Shown here in pieces: positions 27,584 to 35,685 of a DNA stretch of 64,000 nt. The stretch's first letter is position 1. Every line of letters begins with the position of its first letter. Both the position numbers and the translations under genes were made by a program. A model generated the notes under the pieces. The model saw only the letters and a program-made list of their open reading frames with translations, ran no database searches and was not told the DNA's origin. Source of the stretch: Sphingobacterium zeae (lineage in GTDB: Bacteria; Bacteroidota; Bacteroidia; Sphingobacteriales; Sphingobacteriaceae); contig NZ_JAUTBA010000001.1 in NCBI RefSeq assembly GCF_030818895.1, positions 5,022,001 to 5,086,000 of the forward strand, in the 5' to 3' direction.

Positions 27584-28834
27584 TTACAATTCAAGCAACC
27601 AGTTAAACACATTCAGATGTTTAACTCCATTCCGGTCTTGTGTAAATGAGTCTGTAGTTAGTAAATATTTCGGGTAGTTGTCATTAATTTTCTCCAATGA
27701 GCCAAATTCACGTTCTACGTTCTCTTCATTGGACATTTCCCAAGCTACCTGATAATATGCTATTTCGCCTTTGGGTGTTCTGCTCACAAAATCTACTTCT
27801 GCATTTCGTGCTGTACCTGTCCAAATTTTATTGCCTCTACGTAACAGTTCCAGATAAACAATATTTTCCAAAATGTGTCCTCTGTCTGTAGTGCGCTCCT
27901 TACCTGTTAAGACGTTGAGCAAACCTGCATCGACCAAATAGTATTTTTCCTGAGTAGCTAATTGCTTCCTTCCTTTCAAATCAAAACGGTTTACTTTATA
28001 AAACACAAAACTTGCTGTTAGATATTCTAGATACCTTTCTACTGTTGTGTTATGGGTGGTTTGTCCGTCCTGTTTTAAGGTTTTAGCAATATTACCAGGC
28101 GAAAGCGGATTTCCAATATTGGAAGCTACGAATTTCACAATATTACCAAAAGCGCGTTTATCGTAAATCTGATGACGTTGGGTAATGTCCTTTTCAACAA
28201 TGGTGGTGTAAATGGCTTCGAGATATTCTTGGATAATATCGTAACCACCTTCACGCAATTCAACGCCTTTGGGCAAAGACGTTTCATTGATGTAATCAAA
28301 GAAAAGAGCTTCATAGTTGAGGTATTTATTCGATGTATCAATATCTCTTGCTGTTAAATATTCTTTGAACGAAAAGGGCAAAATAGAAATTTCTATGTAT
28401 CGTCCACTCAATAAAGTTGCTAGTTCTCCTGACAACAAAAAAGCATTTGACCCTGTAATGTAAACGTCTATATTTGGCTTTACAAATAATCCATCCACCA
28501 AACGCTCAAACTCGTTGACGTTTTGGATTTCATCTAAAAAAACATAGCTTGGTTTTGACAAATCTAAATTTCCGATAATGTGTGCGTACAAACCATCTAA
28601 ATCGTTGAGAAATTTACGCAGTTCAAAATCTTCAAAGTTCAGAAATACAATTTGACTTGCAGGTACACCCATTTCCACTAATGTTTGACGATATAATTCA
28701 AATAAGGTGCTTTTCCCGCTTCTGCGTAATCCACTAACTACTTTGATAAGATCTTTATCTTTATAGGCTAATAATTTAGACAGGTATTCTTTGCGGTTTG
28801 TGTAATTTCTCCTAGTGCAAAGGTATCCAATAAA
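27584..28834 (-). CDS. AAA-family ATPase with DUF4143 C-terminal domain, start codon unresolved
   Basis: This ATP-binding protein is of the AAA_14/DUF4143 type, common in accessory DNA of Bacteroidota and of unknown biological role. The longest frame with a start begins at a GTG at 28678, but this would omit the Walker A motif. The same frame stays open to a TGA at 28837-28835 and encodes NRKEYLSKLLAYKDKDLIKVVSGLRRSGKSTLFELYRQTL, with Walker A GLRRSGKST at 28732-28706. Walker B is PSYVFLDEIQNV, sensor-like TGSNAFLL follows, and the C-terminal DUF4143 part contains FYLVDAGLLNVLTGKE-like and NAEVDFVSRTPKGEIAYYQVAW segments. No ATG, GTG or TTG lies in the extended part, so the start is atypical or was lost. 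Confidence 0.7.
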   Translation of the reverse strand, partial: FIGYLCTRRNYTNRKEYLSKLLAYKDKDLIKVVSGLRRSGKSTLFELYRQTLVEMGVPASQIVFLNFEDFELRKFLNDLDGLYAHIIGNLDLSKPSYVFLDEIQNVNEFERLVDGLFVKPNIDVYITGSNAFLLSGELATLLSGRYIEISILPFSFKEYLTARDIDTSNKYLNYEALFFDYINETSLPKGVELREGGYDIIQEYLEAIYTTIVEKDITQRHQIYDKRAFGNIVKFVASNIGNPLSPGNIAKTLKQDGQTTHNTTVERYLEYLTASFVFYKVNRFDLKGRKQLATQEKYYLVDAGLLNVLTGKERTTDRGHILENIVYLELLRRGNKIWTGTARNAEVDFVSRTPKGEIAYYQVAWEMSNEENVEREFGSLEKINDNYPKYLLTTDSFTQDRNGVKHLNVFNWLLEL

Positions 28835-28914
28835 TCATTAAAACTTTCATTACTTACAAGTTTTAATGATTTTAATGGTTTTTATCAATTATCAACTTAT
28901 AGAAATACTAGAAT

Positions 28915-29150
28915 TTAAGATTTATTAAAACCCATAGAAAAAGTAAATTTTACAATTTTTGGATATACCTGTGTTTGCTGTACGGTAGCGTGGTCAAGCA
29001 ACTTACATACATACTCTATCCTCATACCGTTGTTCAGTACATTGGTAGCAAATGTATGTCGGCTCAAATGAAAGTGCAGGTTAAACGGCAGTTTTAAATG
29101 CTCGCCCACTTTCTTTAGGTGTACATCGCCTAAGCGAACTTTTGAACTCA
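28915..29150 (-). pseudogene. C-terminal remnant of a tyrosine recombinase
   Basis: The minus-strand frame reads KVRLGDVHLKKVGEHLKLPFNLHFHLSRHTFATNVLNNGMRIEYVCKLLDHATVQQTQVYPKIV. This is the C-terminal catalytic end of a phage-integrase-like recombinase: HLSRHTFAT provides H and R of the active site, LLDH corresponds to the usual LLGH, and VYPKIV sits where the Tyr nucleophile segment (TxxYxxI) is expected. The N-terminal three quarters are absent. It marks the right part of the insertion between rpsO and pnp. Confidence 0.7.
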
Positions 29151-29163
29151 GCTGATCGCATTG

Positions 29164-29217
29164 TTAGCGAAGCAACCCGCGTATAAAATGTATACATTTA
29201 TTACAATACTTCGCTAA
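29164..29217. repeat. Nested inverted repeats beside the recombinase remnant
   Basis: TTAGCGAAG (29164-29172) is matched by CTTCGCTAA (29209-29217). Inside lies GTATA (29181-29185) and TATAC (29191-29195) around five bases. The nested symmetry next to a recombinase remnant and just downstream of rpsO resembles an old recombination site, though it could also be a simple RNA stem-loop. Confidence 0.4.
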
Positions 29218-29276
29218 GATATCCGTGCCGAATTTTGCTAAAAATAAGAGTACCTCATTTTTGTATAAATACAAAA

Positions 29277-29303
29277 AAAGCCATCCAAAAATTGGATGGC
29301 TTT
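29277..29303 (-). terminator. Terminator of rpsO
   Basis: Arms AAAGCCATCCAA (29277-29288) and TTGGATGGCTTT (29292-29303) form a perfect 12-base-pair stem with a three-base loop. On the minus strand it follows the rpsO stop by 22 bases and is followed by a T-run. Confidence 0.88.
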
Positions 29304-29325
29304 CTTAACACCTTTGTATAAAAGC

Positions 29326-29604
29326 TTATTTGATAATATCACGTAGACCTAGACCTTTAATGATCGCACGGTAACGGTTGATATCTTTTTTGTAAAGATA
29401 AGCTAATAATGAACGACGTTTACCTACTAACATTTGTAGGGCACGTTGTGTACCGAAATCTTTTCTGTTTTTTTTCAAGTGCTCAGTTAAGTGAGCAATT
29501 CTCTTAGTGAATAAAGCAACTTGACCTTCAGTAGATCCTGTGTTTGTAGCTGATCCAGCAAATTCTGCGAAGATGTCAGCTTTGTACTCTTTACTTAAAT
29601 ACAT
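29326..29604 (-). CDS. rpsO: 30S ribosomal protein S15
   Basis: S15 is a primary 16S rRNA-binding protein of the small subunit. The 92-residue sequence carries the family hallmarks TGSTEGQVALFTKRIAHLTEHLKKNRKDFGTQRALQMLVGKRRSLLAYLYKKD, and the length is normal. It has its own promoter and terminator, so it forms a single-gene unit. The usual downstream neighbour, pnp, is displaced by the 3.3 kb insertion. S15 often represses its own translation through its leader, but no such structure is evident in the short leader here. Confidence 0.97.
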   Translation of the reverse strand: MYLSKEYKADIFAEFAGSATNTGSTEGQVALFTKRIAHLTEHLKKNRKDFGTQRALQMLVGKRRSLLAYLYKKDINRYRAIIKGLGLRDIIK

Positions 29605-29648
29605 TTCCTGAATAATATTAAAGCGTTAAAAATTTTATTAATTGGCTG

Positions 29649-29677
29649 CAAAGATAGCAAAAGTATTTGGTTGCCAA
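29649..29677 (-). promoter_or_regulatory. Promoter of rpsO
   Basis: On the minus strand TATCTTTG (29656-29649) matches TAnnTTTG, and TTG (29677-29675) lies 18 bases upstream. A second overlapping match, TACTTTTG (29665-29658), could give an alternative start. The leader would be about 40 bases. Confidence 0.6.
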
Positions 29678-29707
29678 AATATTTAACAAGCAAAGTTTCA
29701 GATGCTA

Positions 29708-30919
29708 TTATACCTTTACATAGATCTTTTTCTTATCCAACCAATAGCAGATTACCCACATCAACGTCAGAAAGCAGAGCGAATAAACAAAAGAGCCAAC
29801 TTCTGGGATTCCAGGTATTTTCGCGCAAACATATTTATAGAACCATGCGAAAGCATCAATGTATTGTTGTGTTCCGTCATCCTTAACGCCGTCTGGGATA
29901 CGGAATAGACCTAAAAAGCGTGGAAGAATACCGCTCAATACAAAGATGAATAGCGGATTTTTACCAAAAACATCAAAAAATTGTGTCAATTTATTTCTTA
30001 CACCCTGCACCTCGATAAACCAGATCATACCACCTATCGTCATGGTTGCTAAACCAGTTGTATAGAGCACATACGAACTCGTCCATATTTTTTTATTGAT
30101 CGGAAAGCCTAATGCCCATATCCACGCCAATACGACCAAAATAAATCCGGTCACAAACATCCCCGCCAACAATTTAAAATGCGGTTCGTTCGAAGCGGGA
30201 ACTTTCTTCCACAGCCAGTCCACCTGACCTTGTTTTTTAATAAATACACCAACTAAATATCCAAACACGACCTGTACTATGGTAGGCAAGGTACTCATCA
30301 GACCTTCAGGATCAAACGGCACCCCCTCCCCTTTGTAAACATGCGGTAAACCCAAAATGGCGATATCATACTTTGTACCGAACCAGCCGTCCAAGCTATA
30401 AGGATCTGCTCCTCCAGCTATTGCACATATTGCCCAATATAACAACAGTATAATTGCAGAGATCCAGATAATCATTTTTTCTTTAAAATAATAAGCGAGA
30501 ATCGATGCAAGGCAGTAGGCTACAGCAATACGTTGCAATACACCGAAGATACGAATACCCCGAGTTGGATCAGTTCCGTCAACCCATTGTTTAAATACCA
30601 GTTCAGCCGCCTCCCACTTGACGAAGGGCCACCAGTTGATAAACAGCCCGATGGCAAAAATCAAAACTGTGCGCTTAAGGACTTTTTTCCAAAAGACAGC
30701 CGGACCAGCTTCCTGCAACCGGGGTATCACAAACGACATGGCATTACCAACTGCAAAAAGAAAAAAAGGAAAAACCAGGTCTGTAGGCGAGCAACCATGC
30801 CATTCTGCATGTTTTAGCGGAGCAAACATATGAGCCCATGTCCCCGGATTATTCACCATAATCATCAGTGCCACAGTAGCTCCACGAAAGACATCCAAGG
30901 AGTAATAGCGTTGTTTCAT
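29708..30919 (-). CDS. NagX-like membrane acyltransferase (heparan-alpha-glucosaminide N-acetyltransferase family)
   Basis: This 403-residue integral membrane protein begins MKQRYYSLDVFRGATVALMIMVNNPGTW, the signature of the DUF5009/HGSNAT family. Such proteins are related to the lysosomal enzyme that acetylates the terminal glucosamine of heparan sulfate. Further family segments are AEWHGCSPTDLVFPFFLFAVGNAMSF, GVLQRIAVAYCLASI, FDPEGLMSTLPTIVQVVFGYLVG and FGKNPLFIFVLSGILPRFL. About ten helices are present. In Bacteroidota it often accompanies N-acetylglucosamine use, but no such genes are adjacent. Substrate and direction of acetyl transfer are not decided. Confidence 0.85.
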   Translation of the reverse strand: MKQRYYSLDVFRGATVALMIMVNNPGTWAHMFAPLKHAEWHGCSPTDLVFPFFLFAVGNAMSFVIPRLQEAGPAVFWKKVLKRTVLIFAIGLFINWWPFVKWEAAELVFKQWVDGTDPTRGIRIFGVLQRIAVAYCLASILAYYFKEKMIIWISAIILLLYWAICAIAGGADPYSLDGWFGTKYDIAILGLPHVYKGEGVPFDPEGLMSTLPTIVQVVFGYLVGVFIKKQGQVDWLWKKVPASNEPHFKLLAGMFVTGFILVVLAWIWALGFPINKKIWTSSYVLYTTGLATMTIGGMIWFIEVQGVRNKLTQFFDVFGKNPLFIFVLSGILPRFLGLFRIPDGVKDDGTQQYIDAFAWFYKYVCAKIPGIPEVGSFVYSLCFLTLMWVICYWLDKKKIYVKV

Positions 30920-31098
30920 AATCAGATACTATAATTAGAAGGTAAATATAAGCTATTTGATATTCACTTTTATGCTTAATCTACATATAAGAGGCATAAA
31001 CAGGAGTTCTTTGGTGACAAGCTTGTTACAATCTCTAGCAGCTTTTATCCCGTAAAAAATAAAGAAATCAAAACTTTTTAAAAAAAAACAAAAAGTTT

Positions 31099-31130
31099 TT
31101 GGAACTTACTTTTTTTTTAACATATCTTTA
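31099..31130 (+). promoter_or_regulatory. Candidate promoter of the ROK-SusCD operon
   Basis: TTG (31099-31101) and TATCTTTA (31123-31130) are 21 bases apart. The last base differs from the TAnnTTTG pattern. The spacer is a T-rich tract following an A-rich tract (31076-31094), which may bend the DNA. It lies about 40 bases before the ROK start codon. Confidence 0.4.
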
Positions 31131-31169
31131 ACGAAAGTTTAACCGACTTCTACCAACCATTCATTTACA

Positions 31170-32357
31170 ATGGAAAACGAGATATTAATAAACCTTTATG
31201 TTGAATCGATGCTATCAATTGCTGATCTTGCTAAAAAGATAGCAAAAAGCACTCCCTCTGTAACTAAGGTTGTTAATCAGTTAATTGAGCAAAATATAAT
31301 TGTTGAATGTGGATTTGCAGAGTCAACTGGTGGACGCCGACCGATTCAATATACAATAAACGAAAACTCAGACAACTATATCCTATCAATCGCATGCGAT
31401 CAGTATTTTACTACAATCTCGATTTCTGATTTGCAGAATAAGGTGATTGCAGAATATCGCGATATAGCAGTAGAATTAAAGGAAAAATCCTCGCTGGATA
31501 CCATATTAAAGCGTGCGGAAGAATTAATCCAAAAATCTACAATATCACTTAAAAACTTCATCGGCATTGGGGTGAGTATACCTGGATTTGTCAACAGCGA
31601 ATTAGGCATAAATGAATCTTACCCCAAAGCTCATGGTCTATTTAATCTTAAGCGTAATATTGAGAAAAGATTTAATATACCAACTGTGATAGAGAATGAT
31701 TCTCGATGTATTGCGTTGGCAGAAAAACAATTGGGAATAGCAAAAGACATCACGAGCTCTTTAATTATTAACCTTAACTGGGGTGTTGGACTGGGGATAA
31801 TCATCAATAACACTATATTTAAAGGAACAGCCGGATACGCGGGTGAATTTAGCCACATCCCATTAGCAGATAACCAAATGCTCTGTTCTTGCGGCAAAAG
31901 GGGTTGCCTAGAAGTTGTAGCCTCACTCAATGCTGCTATAAAATATGTCGAGAATGATATTGAGAATGAGCAATATTCAATTTATAGCACTTTTATAAAT
32001 AGTAACGACAATAAACTTGAAGCATTGTTTGATTCGATCAGAGTAGGTGATCAAGTTGCTATAAATAATATAGGAAAAATTGGCTATATGCTTGGAAAAG
32101 GTATTTCGACTTTAATACATATTTTAAATCCGAAACAGATATTGATCAGCGGCCGTGGCGCTGAAGTTGGTCACATATTAGAACCGCATATTCAAATTGC
32201 GCTAAATGAATTTTGCATACCCGAGATTGCCAAAACAACACATTTGGCAATCTCTGAACTTCATAAAGATGCGCAAATAAAAGGTACAATGTGCCTTGTT
32301 GTAGAAAACCTAATACACCGAATATTTAAATCTAATTACACACAAATTAATCAGTAG
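31170..32357 (+). CDS. ROK-family transcriptional regulator
   Basis: The 395-residue protein has an N-terminal winged helix-turn-helix (about residues 1-65, SIADLAKKIAKSTPSVTKVVNQLIEQNIIVECGFAESTGGRRP) fused to a ROK sugar-binding/kinase-like domain. ROK landmarks are GIGVSIPGFVN, VIENDSRCIALAEK, LNWGVGLGIIINNTIFKGTAGYAGEFSHIPL and the zinc motif CSCGKRGCLE with its upstream His. It is a NagC/Mlc-like regulator, and whether it retains kinase activity is unclear. The SusC gene begins 3 bases after its stop, so the regulator is co-translated with the importer it presumably controls. The DNA looks AT-richer than the genes downstream of 37300. Confidence 0.9.
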   Translation: MENEILINLYVESMLSIADLAKKIAKSTPSVTKVVNQLIEQNIIVECGFAESTGGRRPIQYTINENSDNYILSIACDQYFTTISISDLQNKVIAEYRDIAVELKEKSSLDTILKRAEELIQKSTISLKNFIGIGVSIPGFVNSELGINESYPKAHGLFNLKRNIEKRFNIPTVIENDSRCIALAEKQLGIAKDITSSLIINLNWGVGLGIIINNTIFKGTAGYAGEFSHIPLADNQMLCSCGKRGCLEVVASLNAAIKYVENDIENEQYSIYSTFINSNDNKLEALFDSIRVGDQVAINNIGKIGYMLGKGISTLIHILNPKQILISGRGAEVGHILEPHIQIALNEFCIPEIAKTTHLAISELHKDAQIKGTMCLVVENLIHRIFKSNYTQINQ

Positions 32358-32360
32358 AAT

Positions 32361-35300
32361 ATGAGTCTATTTTACAAAAAAACTGCAGGATTAGCGCTAT
32401 GCACACTTTTTAGTGCGACATCGCTTTATGCGCAGCAAAGCATTTCTGGAATAGTTTCAGATGCGAAGGGACCTGTATCCGGGGCAACAGTTTCCGTAAA
32501 AGGAACAGCTCGCGGTACGCAAACCGGAAGTAATGGGTCGTTTACGATCCAAGCATCGCCGGGCGAAGTCTTACGGGTATCTATTGTTGGATACAAATCA
32601 CAAGAAATAACTGTTGGTTCTTCAAAAACACTTAATATCAAATTAACAGAAGATGCATCCGCTTTGGACGAAGTTGTGGTTACTGCATTGGGTATTAAAA
32701 GAGCTCCGAAAGAACTCGGTTATGCCATGTCAACTGTTGACTCAAAAGAACTGACCAAAACTGGATCTCCTAACTTTGCCGGGGCACTTTATGGCAAGGC
32801 GCCAGGTGTACGTATCGCAGCTGCACCAGGAGGAGCTACTTCAGGTATAAATATAAATATACGCGGTACAAATTCAATTACAGGGAGTTCACAACCGCTT
32901 GTTATCATCGATGGGGTTCCGATGCGTCAAAGCACTTTTAACAACAGTGACTACTGGGGCGATCAACGTTCACGTGGTAATGGACTGGAAGATCTCAATC
33001 CTGAAGATATCGAAAATATTTCGATTCTTAAAGGTGCTTCTGCTGCCGCCCTATACGGATCAGAAGCACTGAACGGTGTTGTCATGGTGACAACTAAATC
33101 TGGAAAAGGAGGGAAAGGATTCTCCATAGACTTTAATGCAACGTACACGCATGATCAAATTGCCTATCTACCTAGGTTCCAAGATGTGAGGGGACCAGGA
33201 TATAGCAGAGAATATTCTAATCAAGGACAAGCAGAAGATAAATTTTTCTATTACGGTGCTGACCGTGCAATTGACGGCGTGAATAGAGGAGTATTAGGTA
33301 CATCACTAAATTTTGGCCCAAAATTCGATGGTCAGCCAATTATTTCATGGGATGGAAAAGTTCGTCCCTATGTTGCTCAAAAATCTTACGATAAACTATT
33401 TAATAACCCGAACAATACTATTGTAAATTTTGCTTTAGGACATTCAACAGAAAATTCTAATTTTCGCTTCTCGTTGACGCGCCAAGACAACCAGATGACA
33501 TCATTGGATTCGTATAACAAGAAGAATATTGCCAATTTAGGTGGTAGTTTTAAATTATGGCAAAAACTAACTACTGATGTTACTGTAAATTTCGTCAATC
33601 AGCATACACATAATAGACCTTTTTTGACAGATCGTCTGATCAACAACTTTACAGGCATGATCTCCACATTTGATAACCCCGAATGGTATCTTGATAAGTA
33701 TCAAACAAGTTTAGGTTATAAGTTTGTCGTTGATGGCCCTACAGCACAAAGCTTGACACCGGATGAAAACCTAAGATATAATGGTTATAAAACAGATGTT
33801 TTAGACTATATGTGGAATGTGAAGGCAAAGAAATATGACGAATATTCAAATCGCCTTATAGGTTCATTTACGAACACTTACCAAATAACAAGTGATCTAT
33901 CCTTACGTGCTCGATTTTCAGCAGATGTTACGGGGGGACGAATTGAAGATAAGCAACCAAATGAAAAGCCTCTCGCTTTTGAGAACACTGGGTTTTATTC
34001 AATAAAGAATCAAAACGCAAATATCTACTATGCGGATTTCCTAGCTTCATATAGTAAACAGGTAACACAAGATATAAAATTAGGGGCAATAGTAGGTTAT
34101 ACTGCAACGAAGACACTAAGCACTGATGTCGAAGCTGCTACAAGCGGCGGTCTTAGTGTAAGAAATTGGTTTGACGTGAATTCATCTGTAAATTTAAGCA
34201 GAGGATATAGTGTCAAGCGAAATAGGCTCCAAGATGCTTTGTTTGGGACATTAAATTTTAATCTTAAAAACTATTGGTTTGTAGAAGGAACGCTAAGAAG
34301 AGAAGTCGTATCAACTATGCATCCAGATCGTAATACGCTTTATTATCCTTCTGTCAACTCTAGTTTAATTCTTTCCGAGGCATTTCATCTTCCAGAAGCT
34401 TTCAATTATGCGAAATTAAGAGGGTCTTTCGGTATTGTGGGTAAATATCCAGATATATACAAAAGTGCATTAAGTTATACACAAAATTCACTCGGAATTC
34501 AAGGTACATCTCTTCCGGTACTCTATACAAACGTTCCTACATCAAGTTTCGGAAATGAATTGATTAAACCAGAAAATAAACACGAATTTGAATTCGGGCT
34601 TGAAACAAAGATGTTTAACAATAGATTTGGTGTAGATCTCACTTATTATAATGGAAAAATTGTCAATCAAATACTAGACTTTACACTTCCGATTTCCTCA
34701 GGAGCCTCATCTATTCTTGCAAACGTAGGAACATTGAGAAATAAAGGCTGGGAATTTGCTATAACAGGTGTACCGGTCCAGACACAAAGCTTTAAGTGGA
34801 ATTCGGTATTAAATTTTGCCTCAAATAAAAACGTTGTAGAGAAGCTACCTGGGTCTGACTCAAAACTTCTTATAAAAGATTATGACGGTAACGCTGCACA
34901 GTTAATCGCAGTGGTGGGACAATCAATGGGAGACATTATGGTTCACCCAAATGTAATTCATCCAAATGGACAAAAAGTCGTATCTGATAATGGTCTATAT
35001 AAACTAGATGCTGACAATTGGATAAAAGCCGGTAATGCGATGCCTAAGCTAACTGGTGGTTTTATCAATACGTTTACTTATAAAAATTTCACACTAGACG
35101 CATTGGTCGATTTTAGATGGGGTGGACAAGTTATGCCAACCGGAATAAACTGGATGAATAGCCGTGGCTTACTGGAAGAAACTTTAACTGCAATGGATAC
35201 TGAACATGGGGGGCTAAGCTATTATCTTTCCAATGGCAAGGGAATAGCAACTAGCGGATCTTCAGGGCCAAACGGTGAGAAGGTCTTTAACGATGGTATG

Positions 35301-35681
35301 TTAATGCAAGGTGTACTAAGTGATGGTTCAGAAAATACAAACATTATATCGCAAGCCTACTACTATGCTCAAACATACAACTGGGGAGGACCTCAGTATT
35401 CTAATGCTAACTATGGACTATATGTGAAAGATAACAATTATATCAAAATGCGTGAACTTTCATTCGGTTATAGACTGCCATCTTCAGTTACCTCTAAATT
35501 AAAAGCTAAAAACATTCAAATTTCCGCTTTTGGTCGTAATCTATTCTTTTTGTATAGAAGCATAAAAGATTTAGATCCTGAACAAATGACAGGAGGATCA
35601 TATTGGGCAAATCAAGTATCAAATGCTGGTACTAGCCCTGCAACAAGAACTTATGGTTTAATGCTAAGAGCAAGTTTCTAA
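32361..35681 (+). CDS. SusC/RagA TonB-dependent outer-membrane transporter
   Basis: This 1,106-residue transporter imports oligosaccharide-like ligands across the outer membrane. It has a signal peptide (residues 1-24, ending SLYAQ), a carboxypeptidase-regulatory-like domain (about 27-97, ISGIVSDAKGPVSGATVSVKGTARGTQTGSNGSFTI), the TonB box region DEVVVTALGIKR, a plug domain (about 115-240, including VVIIDGVPM and ISILKGASAAALYGSEALNGVVMVTTK) and a 22-strand barrel ending in a final Phe. No STN domain is present, so it is not part of an anti-sigma cascade; control by the upstream ROK gene fits. The SusD partner follows after 4 bases. Confidence 0.95.
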   Translation: MSLFYKKTAGLALCTLFSATSLYAQQSISGIVSDAKGPVSGATVSVKGTARGTQTGSNGSFTIQASPGEVLRVSIVGYKSQEITVGSSKTLNIKLTEDASALDEVVVTALGIKRAPKELGYAMSTVDSKELTKTGSPNFAGALYGKAPGVRIAAAPGGATSGININIRGTNSITGSSQPLVIIDGVPMRQSTFNNSDYWGDQRSRGNGLEDLNPEDIENISILKGASAAALYGSEALNGVVMVTTKSGKGGKGFSIDFNATYTHDQIAYLPRFQDVRGPGYSREYSNQGQAEDKFFYYGADRAIDGVNRGVLGTSLNFGPKFDGQPIISWDGKVRPYVAQKSYDKLFNNPNNTIVNFALGHSTENSNFRFSLTRQDNQMTSLDSYNKKNIANLGGSFKLWQKLTTDVTVNFVNQHTHNRPFLTDRLINNFTGMISTFDNPEWYLDKYQTSLGYKFVVDGPTAQSLTPDENLRYNGYKTDVLDYMWNVKAKKYDEYSNRLIGSFTNTYQITSDLSLRARFSADVTGGRIEDKQPNEKPLAFENTGFYSIKNQNANIYYADFLASYSKQVTQDIKLGAIVGYTATKTLSTDVEAATSGGLSVRNWFDVNSSVNLSRGYSVKRNRLQDALFGTLNFNLKNYWFVEGTLRREVVSTMHPDRNTLYYPSVNSSLILSEAFHLPEAFNYAKLRGSFGIVGKYPDIYKSALSYTQNSLGIQGTSLPVLYTNVPTSSFGNELIKPENKHEFEFGLETKMFNNRFGVDLTYYNGKIVNQILDFTLPISSGASSILANVGTLRNKGWEFAITGVPVQTQSFKWNSVLNFASNKNVVEKLPGSDSKLLIKDYDGNAAQLIAVVGQSMGDIMVHPNVIHPNGQKVVSDNGLYKLDADNWIKAGNAMPKLTGGFINTFTYKNFTLDALVDFRWGGQVMPTGINWMNSRGLLEETLTAMDTEHGGLSYYLSNGKGIATSGSSGPNGEKVFNDGMLMQGVLSDGSENTNIISQAYYYAQTYNWGGPQYSNANYGLYVKDNNYIKMRELSFGYRLPSSVTSKLKAKNIQISAFGRNLFFLYRSIKDLDPEQMTGGSYWANQVSNAGTSPATRTYGLMLRASF

Positions 35682-35685
35682 ATTT

